From the NCBI GenBank assembly GCA_037952775.1, contig JBANAY010000003.1, forward strand, positions 12,152,001 to 12,216,000: 64,000 nt of DNA. The letters are read 5' to 3'. The notes under the pieces are model-generated. The model had not been told where the DNA came from. It was given only the letters and a program-made list of their open reading frames with translations, and searched no databases. The stretch comes from Clonostachys chloroleuca (lineage: Eukaryota > Ascomycota > Sordariomycetes > Hypocreales > Bionectriaceae). Made by a program: the position numbers and the translations under genes. Shown here piece by piece: positions 44,786-55,371 of the stretch. Every line of letters begins with the position of its first letter. Positions within the stretch are counted from its first letter, which is position 1.

Positions 44786-47700
44786 ATGCTTCTCTATCAC
44801 ATTCTTTATATTCTATTTGGCTTCGCCCTCGTGGTCAAAGCAGGGAAGAAACCGCCAGAACAAAAGGTCGTGCTCTTCTCAGACACCTCTGAGACATCAC
44901 AAGACAGACTACATCCATCCTCAACAGACAAAAGCAGCGGCCTTGACAATATCAAGAAGCATATCGATACAGAAGACACGACGGTCCCGGCCCAGGGCAA
45001 AGGCCAGAAAGCAACTGAACACAATCTACGCGTCAAAAGGGACCTTATGCCAAGAGCAGTTCCTAAGAGAGCTGCTACTAAGCCTACTCCCAAGAAGCCT
45101 GTTCTTAAGAAGCCTGCTACTAAGCCCACTCCTAAGCCTGCTGCTAAGAAGGCGGTTAAGAAGCCTGCTCCCAAGAAGGCTATTCCCAAGAAGCCTGTTC
45201 CCAAGAAGGCCGCAACTCCTAAGAAGCCTGTTCCTAAGAACGGTATTCCCAAGAAAGCAGTTACCAAGAAGCCTGCTCCCAGGAAGGCCGCAAATTCTAA
45301 GAAGCCTGCTTACAAGCCTGCTCTCAAGCCTGCTCCCAAGCCTGCTCCTAAGCCTGCTCCCAAGAAACCTGTTCCTAAGAACGGTATTCCCAAGAAAGCA
45401 GTTCCCAAGAAGCCTGCTCCCGGGAAGGCCGCAAATCCTAAGAAGCCTGCTCACAAGCCTGCTCACAAGCCTGCTCCCAAGCCTGCTCCCAAGAAGCCTG
45501 TTTCTAAGAACGGTATTCCCAAAAAAGCGGTTCCCAAGAAGCTTGTTCCCAAGAACACCGCAACTCCTAAGAAGCCTGCTCCCAAGAAGGCTGTTCCTAA
45601 GAAGGCTGTTCCTAAGAAGCTTGCTCCTAAGCCTACCCCTAAGAAGACAACTTCTCCTAAGAAGGTTATAGCCCCTGCTCCTAAGAAGACTACTTCTAGG
45701 AAGAAGGCTGCTATAGTTAAGAATTCTTCTAAGAGCAAGCCTGCTACCAGGGGTAAGACTACCCCTAGGGGGAAGACTCTTGCAGGGAAGAGTGCGGCTG
45801 CTGCTAAGGGCAAAGCTGTCCCTGGGAAGCAAAATGTTGGGGGAAGGAAGAACAAGGCTATCTCCAAGAGCAAGACTGACCCTAAGAGGAAAGTTCATCA
45901 AGGAAAGAAAGGCAAGGCTTCTGTTAAGAGTAAGACTGCCCCTGGGAGAAAGAGACTTGGGGGAAAGAAGGGGAAGGCTGCTGCTGCTCAAGGCAAGACT
46001 TCTGCTAAGAGCAAGACCGCCCCTGGGAAGAAGTCTCTTAAAGGGAAGAGTGCGTTCATTGGTAACGGCAAAGCCACCCCTAGGAGAAAGACTCTTGGAG
46101 GAAAGAAGGGCAAGGCTGTCATCAAGGGCAAGACTACCCCCAAGCGGAAGATTCATCAAGGAAAGAAGGGTAAAGCTGCTGCTAAAAGCAAGACTTCTGC
46201 CAAGAGCAAGACTTCTGCCAAGAGCAAGACTTCTGCCAAGAGCAAGACTTCTGCCAAGAGCAAGACTTCTGCCAAGAGCAAGACTGCCTCTGGTAGGAAG
46301 ACTCTGGGAGGAAAGAAGAGGAAGACTGCTACTAAGGGTAAAGCTGCCCCTAGGAGGAATACTCTTAAGGGAAAGAAGAGTAAGGCTGTTGCTAAGGGTC
46401 AAGCTGCCCCTAAGAGGAAATTTCATCAGGGGAAACAGGGCAAGGCTTCTGCTAAAGGCAAGGCTTTCGCCAAGAGCAAGACTACCCCTAGGAGGAAGAC
46501 TCTTGGAGGGGGAAGGGGAAAACTGTTTCTCAAGGCAAGACTGCTTCCAAAGGCAAGACTGCTTCCAAAGGCAAGACTACCCCTAGGAAGAAGACGCTTG
46601 GAAGAAAGAATCACAAGGCTGCTGTCAAGAGCAAGGCTGCCGTCAAGAGCAAGGCTGCCGTCAAGAGCAAGGCTGCCGTCAAGAGCAAGGCTGCCGTCAA
46701 GAGCAAGGCTGCCGTCAAGAGCAAGGCTGCCGTCAAGAGCAAGGCTGCCGTCAAGAGCAAGGCTGCTGTCAAGAGCAAGACTAGTCAAGACACGTGCTCT
46801 TGGCGAAGATCTTTAGGTCTAAGATGCTCAGGCCGGAACAATGACGAAAGCAAGGAAGAGAGGAAAGCAAGGCAGGAGAGAGAAAGGCAAGCGAGGCGGA
46901 CTGCTCGAGAAGCGAGGCAGAGGCTAATAGCGGCGGGTATGAGAGACCCTGGACAGAGTTCTGCCTCGGGCGCTCATGACAGTGAGACTCTGGGCTTAGA
47001 GAACCTAAACCTCAACTCAGACCAAGAGAGCAATGGATCAGCGCCTAATCAGGAGACTCATCAACCAAAGCCAGATGATGCGGGATATCAATCAGATGCT
47101 GATGATGAGGGGCCTGATAGGCGAAAACATAAAGGGAAGAAAAAGAACCCTATCAATGATATTCCCTTAGACCCAAACCGCAAGAACAAGCACCCTGGCG
47201 GCAAAAAAAAGGCAAATAGTATGTACCACATAACTGTGCCAAACCCGCACTTGCGCAAAACCATGCTATATATCAAGGGGAGGCCAACGTGGTTTAAGAA
47301 AGTTGGTGATGGCAACGAAGACAGAGTCGACGACGATTACCACACAACAAACCCGCATCACTCCACTGCGATGAGTCATTGGCAACTCCCTGGAATAAGA
47401 AAGGGTGGGAAAACCATTCGTAATCGTCCAGGAAAAGTGGAAGAGAAAGCAAGAATGGGTGAACTCCGGAAGGGGAAGTGGAAGGGGAAGGGGAAGGGGA
47501 AAGGGAAGGGAAAGGGAAAGAGAACGGGTAAGCTAACCGTTAATTACCACAGTATCATATTGGCTAATCTAATCTTTGATGCAGGGTATACCGAATGGTA
47601 TGCATACACTCCCTTGAAGCAAAAGGAACTTTTCAACCCAAAGTTACCTCAACCTGCCCCAAAGGCCTGGAGTGGTAAGGATCTTGGGAAAAATATGTGA

Positions 47701-48117
47701 GTTGCTTTCTTATCGAGTGGTGCAAGAGACAGACAGAATCCTAATCGTAACGCCAGGGGAAACCAACAGAAGCATTTTAAAAATCATCAAGCGGGCGATG
47801 GGAATGATGAATACGCAGAATTGGAAAAAACGGCTCAGAATATGTGCCATATCAAGCAGTGCAATAAGAAAAACAGTCCTATATTGCTAGACGAAGGCTT
47901 GAAGCATGAGCCACAAGATAGTGATTCGGACAGCCTGGAGAGCGGCTCAGAAATCAGCTCTGACAGTGACTCGCCAGAGAGGCCTGACAAGGAGCCAAAA
48001 GCCAGCTCTGACAGTTACTCAGAAACCAATTTGGAAGGTGATTCCTCAACCTCTTGGGGCAGCGAATCAGCAAGTGCTTATGAATACGTTTCGGAAACAG
48101 AAGCGGAGAGCAGCTGA
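44786..48117 (+). CDS. Secreted lysine-rich low-complexity repeat protein (frame break)
   Basis: No family recognised. The start encodes a signal peptide (MLLYHILYILFGFALVVKA), a variable region, and a dibasic VKR site (about residue 86) suitable for Kex2 cleavage. Then follow hundreds of residues of Lys/Pro/Ala repeats (PKKPAPKKA type), Gly/Lys repeats (RKTLGGKKGKA), six AKSKTS units (about 46175-46285) and nine KAAVKS units (46618-46779). Within 46501-46520 the frame shifts: a G/A-rich run has lost one base relative to the TLGGKKGK units, and the repeat continues in the +2 frame. Downstream comes a basic and charged region, two introns (47528-47584, 47697-47756) and an acidic Ser-rich tail ending in ETEAESS. 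Taken as given, the first frame stops at 46816. Whether the break is real or a sequencing error is open. Confidence 0.6.
46175..46285 (+). repeat. 18-bp coding minisatellite, six units (AKSKTS)
   Basis: GCCAAGAGCAAGACTTCT is repeated in perfect tandem inside the lysine-rich gene. Identity between units points to recent expansion. Confidence 0.9.
46618..46779 (+). repeat. 18-bp coding minisatellite, nine units (KAAVKS)
   Basis: GCTGCCGTCAAGAGCAAG occurs nine times in tandem; the first and last units differ by one C-to-T change. It lies downstream of the frame break, where the intended frame is the one continuing to 48117. Confidence 0.93.
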
Positions 48118-48278
48118 AGAATCAATGTTTATTTTCAGAACATCTTATGTATATTTTCCCAAGTAGACTGCATTAGGTGATGCCAAAATAGTTTTCAAAT
48201 AAAATTCAAAAGCTTAAATAACTGCGAGTTCCCTAGCATCTCACCACAGGATCACTAGCCAATTTATTTCTCTCAATA

Positions 48279-48851
48279 CTAGCCATCGTTGCTTGTCGTC
48301 CAAGCTGGGGCTCGATCATGAATACGACCATCAGCATCAGGCAGAGTGCGTTCTGTTTCCGGTAATACAGGACGATTCCACGAACTCAGTTTTGAAGTAC
48401 CATCTTTCCAGAAAGAAACAATGTAACCCGGCTGTCTCCAAGAAAGCCGATACTGTTCACGCGGCCACGAATGGTCAGTCCAGTCAAAGTGGAGGCCACG
48501 CTCCTCGGCCTGCATTGTGACAAAGTCATTGAGGTTATCATGGCATTCATCATCCGTACAACCTGATATGATAAACTCCCTCCTGCTCTTGATGCTCTTC
48601 TGCTCATGGAGTAACTTCAATTGGTCAAGAAAGTCCTCGATAGCAGTCTGTGCAGCAGCAGCCGTCTCTGAACGCACGTGGTACAGATGTAGTATATGAA
48701 TGGTGCATCTGTAGACTTCAACAACGAGGACCATATCGGTATCACGAACATCGAGTTCGATTTTCCGCCTGTCGGTGCCCTTGAGTAGTATGTATTTGTG
48801 GCTCTCAAATGGGCGCTGCTCATTCTCGAGATAAAGTGGCAAGGGTTGCAT
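48279..48851 (-). CDS. Orphan protein with a decayed paralogue nearby
   Basis: I do not recognise a domain. From the ATG at 48851 the product is 190 residues, starting MQPLPLYLENEQRPFESH and ending AWTTSNDG. The frame stays open upstream to about 48990 without an ATG, so an additional 5' exon is possible. Seen: a beta-rich middle (KYILLKGTDRRKIELDVRD, VLVVEVYRCTIHILHLYHV), a helical acidic segment, and a Trp-rich end (FDWTDHSWPREQYRLSWRQ). No signal peptide or membrane helix in the called form. Evidence for coding use is the second, broken copy at 51746-52068, which retains its protein-level similarity. Confidence 0.5.
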   Translation of the reverse strand: MQPLPLYLENEQRPFESHKYILLKGTDRRKIELDVRDTDMVLVVEVYRCTIHILHLYHVRSETAAAAQTAIEDFLDQLKLLHEQKSIKSRREFIISGCTDDECHDNLNDFVTMQAEERGLHFDWTDHSWPREQYRLSWRQPGYIVSFWKDGTSKLSSWNRPVLPETERTLPDADGRIHDRAPAWTTSNDG

Positions 48852-50132
48852 ATCGTGAGAGTGCGAGGGGATCAAAGAGGTGCGAAAGTGGTCCAACTCG
48901 GATGGATTCTTAGTCGACGCTGGCGTACTTTGATTTATTTGCAGGGATACAAAGCCGGATGCTGAGCGTTGAAGTAGGCTGAGTTCATTAACCGTGTGTC
49001 AACGCAGCTTGGTTGTTTTTGCAGGCGAGAGTCATATATTGTTCTGGACCAACACGCAGATGAGCTTGAGCTGCCTGGTCAGTGTAAAATTAGGTAAGCA
49101 AAATTTAGACGCCCGACTTCTGCGATTGAAGCATGAGGCTGGAGCTAGTCCTTCTCTTCGTTGGTTTGTACATCTCTCTTTTTTCAAAAAATAGATATTT
49201 TTATCTCCTACTATAATCAATTTATGCAGACTCTACGTTACCGTTTCTTCGTTTGATACTCCAGAATCAAGAAACTACGATTCCCGCACCATGCTAGCTG
49301 ACTCCCGCGATGTTCCAAAATTCATCAATTTTGAGCATTCATGCCATCTCCTCCGAAGTCTGGACTGATCAATTATATCACTTCGGCCACAGGTGCGTAT
49401 AAATTTAGAAACAAGGATTTGTAGTAGGGGTTGAGGTTGGACGTGTTTAGGGATGTAGAGCGGGTGAGTCAGTTTGGCCTTGGCAATGAAACGAGCATCT
49501 TACCTTCCAAAGAATCTCTATATACCGAAGGTACCAGTCATATAGAATTTCTATGCACTTTCATACAATGATAGGTATCGTTGAATGAAAACAGCTCAAC
49601 AACATAAAACGCAAATGGCCAGTCATGTTATTACAGCAATCAAGGGACGGTGTTGAATTCCAATGCGCAAAGCTGTAAGGCGAAAGATGACATAATATCC
49701 GGCAGCTCTATCAATCCAGGCAAGTGGCTGTCAGAAAAACAAGGGACTGCAAAGTCACGACGCCCACTTGCCAGGAGATTTCAATGTGTTAGCCTCTTGA
49801 TTAATGACTCGTCCGTTTTCTGAAAATAACCATTCCTCGTGGTTCTATGAAGCATACAAATCGCACATCCTGATGCGTCGTACATGACAGGAACGCAATG
49901 CTACGTCCATTACACCATGACAGAGATGCCGCACGCTCATGACGCGTGAGGTTTGTCATGATCAACATTCATCCTGGGGCAAGGGTACGGCGGCCGAAAT
50001 GGGACACTTAAATTGGTCAGCTTCCCCTCTTGAGATTTCCCAGTGAACGTTACAATTGCTATCCTGTTGTCCTTTGACTCTAGCTAGGTCTGTCCTCATT
50101 TTCTACACGTTTTCAGTGAAAACACCTTCATC
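48852..50132. other. Intergenic, no supported gene
   Basis: Between the orphan protein and the amidohydrolase, divergent. Only short frames without motifs. Confidence 0.55.
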
Positions 50133-51476
50133 ATGTGTGTCCCTCTCCGCAGCCCCCTCCACTATCCCAGCCTTCATCCCGCCCACACTGGGACTTCAGT
50201 GCCATCAGCTGAGCGCGAATCGTCTTCTTATCTCATTCATGCCGCCACTCTTATTCCAGGCCGGGGAGATCCTATACAGAATGGGGCTGTCGCTGTAAGT
50301 GATGGCAAGGTCGAGTGGGTCGGACCCTTTGCCAACCGCCCGTCCAAGTATCACAGCATCCGCGTGATCAATGTCCCCGTGCTTATGCCAGGCCTCTGGG
50401 ACTGCCACTGCCATTATCAGGCGTTCGATGTCCTCCAAGGGCTGGATACGGTTTCATATCTCCCTGGGACGAATGCTCTCACAGGCGCCATAACGGTAGA
50501 AGATTTGAGGGTCACCCTCATGTCGGGCTATACCTCAATTCGGGAACTGGGTGGTAATGCGGGAGACCTTCGGCCTGGCATTGAGCGAGGACTCCTGATA
50601 GGCCCTAATGTGTACTCTTCGCACACTGCTCTGTCCATCACAGGCGGGCATGGAGACGATCACATGCTTCCCATCCAGTCGGTGAGAGAAGCGATGGACC
50701 GTGGCTTCCCCGTTGCTCTCTGCGACGGGGTCGACGAGTGCCTCAAAACAGTGCGCTTACAGATCCGTCGGGGCGCAAAAGTCATCAAGGTTTGTTCCAC
50801 CGGCGGTGTTCTCAGCCTCAACGACAACCCCGAGGATAGCCAATTCTCCGACGCGGAGCTCAAAGCCATCGTCGAGGAAGCTGAACGGAGCGGTCGTGCG
50901 GTCGCTGCCCATGCTATTGGCAAGGCCGGGATCATGGCCGCCTTGAGAGCTGGCGTGCATAGCATTGAACACGGTATGTACCTTGATGAAGAGGTGGCTG
51001 AGCTCATGAAGGAGAAGGGGGCATATTTAGTCGCTACGCAGCATATTGTCCGCACTTTGGCTGCGCACTATCTTGACACCCTTCCGGAGCCCTCGAGGGC
51101 AAAACTGCTAAATATCCTGGACCTTTCCAAGTCATCTTACAAACTGGCTGTCAAGAGCGGAGTCAAGATTGCTTTAGGTACAGATATGCTGAGCAGCGAC
51201 CGCAAGTCGAAGCTGTCACATGGCAACAATGCCCACGAGCTGCGGTGGGCAGTGGAGGCTGGGATGACACCTCTGGAGGCCATCGAGAGCGCGACAGCGA
51301 ACGGCCCGGAGACATTAGGCCGTCTGGCACCTCTGAGTGGACAGATCAAGGAAGGATATGATGCGGATCTGATTGCAGTATCATCAAGCCCGTTACATGA
51401 TATATCCATCCTGGCTGATCCAGAGAACATCACACATGTGTGGAAGGGAGGGAAGTTGTATAAAGGAGGTAATTAG
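50133..51476 (+). CDS. Metal-dependent amidohydrolase (COG1228 type)
   Basis: Single exon, 447 residues. The amidohydrolase superfamily hydrolyses amide or ester bonds with one or two active-site metals; this branch includes imidazolonepropionase-like, Xaa-Pro/Arg dipeptidase-like and ochratoxinase-like enzymes, and the substrate cannot be read from sequence. Visible metal ligands: DCHCHYQ after strand 1, the lysine of GAKVIKVCSTGGV likely to be carboxylated, AAHAIG, HSIEHG, and LGTDML with the catalytic aspartate. The N-terminal beta sandwich (IHAATLIPGRGDPIQNGAVA) and its C-terminal partner (GYDADLIAVSSSPLHD) are intact. No signal peptide is clear, so probably cytosolic; the first about 30 residues are poorly conserved in type and the true start may be downstream. 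Confidence 0.9.
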   Translation: MCVPLRSPLHYPSLHPAHTGTSVPSAERESSSYLIHAATLIPGRGDPIQNGAVAVSDGKVEWVGPFANRPSKYHSIRVINVPVLMPGLWDCHCHYQAFDVLQGLDTVSYLPGTNALTGAITVEDLRVTLMSGYTSIRELGGNAGDLRPGIERGLLIGPNVYSSHTALSITGGHGDDHMLPIQSVREAMDRGFPVALCDGVDECLKTVRLQIRRGAKVIKVCSTGGVLSLNDNPEDSQFSDAELKAIVEEAERSGRAVAAHAIGKAGIMAALRAGVHSIEHGMYLDEEVAELMKEKGAYLVATQHIVRTLAAHYLDTLPEPSRAKLLNILDLSKSSYKLAVKSGVKIALGTDMLSSDRKSKLSHGNNAHELRWAVEAGMTPLEAIESATANGPETLGRLAPLSGQIKEGYDADLIAVSSSPLHDISILADPENITHVWKGGKLYKGGN

Positions 51477-51745
51477 CTAGTTCGATTAGCACAAATTATT
51501 GCCAGTAGGCCATGCGACTTTTCCGGGATACTGATTATAGTGTGATACAAATCCGCTTAGAAAGCAACTTGAAAAAGCAATTACGAAGGCAGCTGGTGAA
51601 GCCATGATCCTATTGGTGTTAGCTTGAGAAGCTATGATTTGTCTCTCAAGAATAAGAAAATCATTTATCAGAGGAATTTAGACCCAGTATATCAAAATAG
51701 AGTAGGGCTTTCTCAAGACAGAAATCGATGCCACATAATTGCAAG
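51477..51745. other. Short intergenic stretch
   Basis: 3' flank of the amidohydrolase; nothing coding seen before the pseudogene fragment. Confidence 0.5.
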
Positions 51746-52068
51746 CCACCATTGCTTGTTGTCCAGCCTATTAACTACCATCTCGGCGAGAGCGGAGGCC
51801 ACGCATTTTTTCTGTGCTTTACTCAGTGATAAAGGTCATCGTGAGTTTTGTGGCGAACTCGTTTGTGTCGTTCCGGTGCTGTAAATGGGTAGCATGTCAA
51901 TAGATTTTAATGAGAACCGTCTGGGAACCACGAGCATCAAGATGGACACCAAGCTTCGCTTCCAGGAGTCTTTGACTAGCACATATTTTGACTCTGAAAT
52001 GGGCGCTATTCATTCACAGGATAGAGTGGCAGGGGCTTCGAATTGTGGGAGGATTGAAAGGTCCTGAT
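51746..52068 (-). pseudogene. Decayed, internally deleted copy of the 48279-48851 gene
   Basis: Translated on the minus strand, the right end reads ATLSCE-stop-IAPISESKYVLVK, matching PLYLENEQRPFESHKYILLK of the intact gene. The middle keeps GCGTGGCCTCC (encoding RGL). The left end reads GWTTSNGG where the intact gene ends AWTTSNDG, with its stop lost. About 55-60 codons between the last two blocks are missing, as is part of the central region. An in-frame stop and the deletions rule out a functional product. Same orientation as the intact copy, 3 kb away across the amidohydrolase. Confidence 0.75.
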
Positions 52069-53323
52069 CAGGGAGGTCTCACACCGATGTACGCATTGAG
52101 CTGGGCAAGGGCATCATGGACGCTACCAACCAACAGACATTATTGTCGGACGTGGAGCAGCTAATGTTTCAAAAGCACCAGGACAATCAACCACACGTTC
52201 GAATGGCCACCTTTCTTTTCGATCATTCACAGACGATCCCCAAATCCTGATCTCTCCAAGTAGGTAGAGCTACCACGGATGTTCATGTATAGATGGATAA
52301 AATTAGAAACAGCAAGGTGCAGTGGGGAAGGTTGCACTACAGCGCCCCGACGTCAGAGATAGGAAGAGCTGAAGCACAGCAATATTATGTAATCGAATGG
52401 CATAAACAAGGAGGGGTCGTCTGGCCTCGGCATCAAACCCTTGGAACAAGCATCTTGCTCCCGGGGATCTCTAAGTTCCGAAGGATACCGACCACGCAGA
52501 TAATGGCTTACTTTCTCAATACGCATCATGGCATCGAGAAGTTCAATAACATGAAACGGATATGTTCTATAAATGTATCTCAGGCACGAATAACACTCTC
52601 CTCCAGCCGAAAAGGGCATGTCCGCTTACGTAATCACTAGGCAGTCGGCTCAGAAAATACAGGGCCCACCTGCTATTCCTCTAGCGGCGTGTTTAGCGCA
52701 GGTCCAATCACAATCGCGAGCCTTGGGGCCGTGCCTGCCTGTGGGAGGTGCCTGCGGGAACCATGCAGACCTCCTCCCACCACCTCGCACCTCGCGACTT
52801 TGCACCATCTTGCTGACAAACCACGCTCCCCCAAACACACCCGTTGCTCATCACTTACATTCACACCCACCATTCAGTCATCTAGACCCTAGCTTAAGGC
52901 CGGGCAAGCAAAGCTTCAGATCTTGGCTTGCTCTTAATTCCGTCCCAGAGGAGAGGATTGGCCAGGACCGTCTGCTCGGGAATGCTGCGAACGTAGGACA
53001 TTGCTCAAGAATAACCGCGCGCTGTGCAATTCCGCCTAGCTTCGTCATACGCCAATGCAACAGGCTTGACAATACTATTGGCACCCTCCAGACGAGAGAT
53101 TCAGCCACTTCGTTTCTGTTTTCGGGGCCAACAAGTCGCGCGAGCCGCCTAGGGAGCCCGCTTGGTTTAATTACATAATACACCCACCCCGCTGATCCAC
53201 CACCGCTGCTGCTCTCGTCCTCGCTGATTGTCTTCAAGACGCCATATATTAGTTATTAATCCTCGCCAGCGACCTATATGACTGCTGACTCAGACTCTGC
53301 CTTCGACGCTCTACTTACTAGCC
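52069..53323. other. Intergenic, kapC upstream region
   Basis: No supported gene. Open frames on both strands at 52293-52640 and 52618-53237 have no motifs and overlap each other. It probably includes a long 5' leader of kapC. Confidence 0.55.
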
Positions 53324-54727
53324 ATGCAGTCCTCGCCAGCCACTGCCGGTGTCAATATCACGACGAATTCTCAGGGTGAGTTTACTCGATATCGCTTTTC
53401 TTCCTTCTCGTCGCATGGTGCAGCGCTCGCGCGCTGAGTCATTTCTCTATTCGCGCCCTTGTGCGCAAGAAAGCATCTCGTCTGCCCTTCTACACCATGC
53501 CCGGTCGCCAGTTGCCCGCTGCGTTCCATTCTCCCCGACGCGACAATCAATGAACTTGGCCATTTCTCTCTATAGATCTGCCTAGTTTTCGCGCCGCGAC
53601 TGTCGCCTTGTCTCATACATTCTCATCCATTTCCCCGAACTTCATCATCGCTGCTCAATGTGTGCGAACCGCCTCGCGCAAGCCCACTGGAGAACCTCGT
53701 AGCTGACAGATGCACAATAGAGCAGCACCTTCGCGCACAGCTTGAGCTTTTGAAGAGCCCAGAATCAGATCTTTCCGGGTCGCCCGGCTCGAGACCGCGG
53801 GACCAGAGGACTGGTCATACCTCTCCCACTGCTGCACAAATCGCGAATGGATACGACGAGCTTGCGGCTGCCTCTCAAGACGCTGCTCGAGCTTTAAACG
53901 CAAAGACTGACGGTACCGACGCGTTTATTCATCCCGATTTGCGCACAGGTCCTATCTCCCAACACAATCACAATATGATGCCCATTGTGCCCTCACCGGG
54001 GCCTATTGGTGGCCCTCCTCCCGGAGCCCCCAACTCCTCGCTTGCACCTGCGCCCCAACCTCCACAGCTGGCCCCAGCACCAGGAGAAGAGTCCCCCAAT
54101 GATGGGCGCAAAGCAAAGCGGGCGTTGTCCCAGTCGAAGCGTGCCGCGCAAAACAGAGCCGCTCAGGTATGCCATATTTCCCCCACATGAATGCGCCCAA
54201 GTAGGAACACGGGCGATGAGGGCATCGTTTTACGTGTTGTGCTGCATGGACTCTCGATGCTAACTTGCTACTGTTCTCAGAGGGCTTTTCGTCAGCGCAA
54301 AGAAAGCTACATCAAGCAACTTGAACAGGAAGTGCGAGATTACCGCGACATGGAGAAGTCATACAAGGCTACTCAATCAGAGAACTATGCCCTACGGGAA
54401 TATGTTCTCACCTTACAATCTAGACTCATTGACGCCGTTGGAGAGTTCCCGCAGCCTCCACCAAACATCAATTTAGCTCACCATTCTGTGGCACCAGAGC
54501 CACAGATGGGCACCCACGAGCCCGGACCCAGCCACCTGAACTCCGGAACGCCCTTGGAAGCGGTTGCCCAGGCTGTTGCTGGGCTGGCCGCTCAGGAGCA
54601 AATGGGAGAGCGGCCTTACCCCAGCCCTCATATGAAACCTGACCCTAGCACTCATGATAATCGAACAGCCGAAGAAATAAATAGACACCTCCAGGCTGGT
54701 GATGGCGGCCCTGACCATGCTCTTTAG
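53324..54727 (+). CDS. kapC: bZIP transcription factor, kapC type (Yap/Pap1-like basic region)
   Basis: Exons 53324-53375, 53703-54166 and 54281-54727 give 320 residues. The basic region SQSKRAAQNRAAQRAFRQRK has the Yap/Pap1 signature (NRxxQxxFRxRK), then a leucine zipper starting ESYIKQLEQEV. The conserved NYALREYVLTLQSRLIDAVG and EFPQPPPNINL after the zipper are typical of kapC proteins in Aspergillus and relatives. N-terminus: Pro/Ser-rich with EQHLRAQLELLKSPESD. A nuclear DNA-binding role is certain by family; target genes are not. The first intron of 327 nt is unusually long for this window, so an extra small exon or alternative start inside it is possible. The second intron falls inside the basic region. 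Confidence 0.88.
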
Positions 54728-55371
54728 GAGATACTATCCAGTCTAGGTCACTGAACTGCATATATTCTTCACACGCTGACAATTATGCATCGTAATTGTC
54801 CAGACGAACAGTTGGAGTTCTTTATTTATCATTTCTATTTCCATGGCGTTCCGGCATCCTGTAATGAATCTTGATGTATCTTCATATCGTTCTCTACATC
54901 CTTTCGCGGAAGAATCTTCCTAGTTTCTGTCGCCGGGTTGTTTTTGTCTGGCGTATAGCTTAGACATTTTGTTTATCAGGCAGGGGCAGCTAAGGAAGAC
55001 GCCTGGGCGGGCTGGCGTCGGAAATCCTTTTTCGTGTTACATGAATGCTTTACTTTTCATCTTACTTTTTTTCCTCCTATGAATGCCTTATGAAGATTCA
55101 GCGTGGTCGATGGAACTTCCAATTGGGCCTGTCCCCTTCTATCTACCCATCGGAGAGAGAAGAAAACGTCATCGTCGTCTCTTTTTCTTACTCATGCGGC
55201 GGTGGCACGCATGGTTGCTTATGGAGAGCCTATTATTATTTATCAATGCTAGACGAAGGAGCTTTTTTTTTATATTGTCACCAATTGTTTCTTTTTGAAA
55301 TATCAACCCCTGGTTACATTGCCGCACCCGTTGCATCCTTATTTGCCGTTCTCTCACCTGCCCACTGTTGC
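54728..55371. other. Convergent spacer kapC / ARP5
   Basis: 3' flanks, T-rich on the plus strand. Short open frames here are compositional. Confidence 0.6.

Noticed and set aside
44703..46586. Long Leu/Arg-rich and Ser/Leu-rich frames on both strands over the lysine-rich gene
   Set aside because: They are other readings of the same repeated codons; the signal-peptide frame with downstream splicing is the coherent one.
52293..52640. 115-codon plus-strand and 88-codon minus-strand frames
   Set aside because: Mutually overlapping, without motifs or splice partners.
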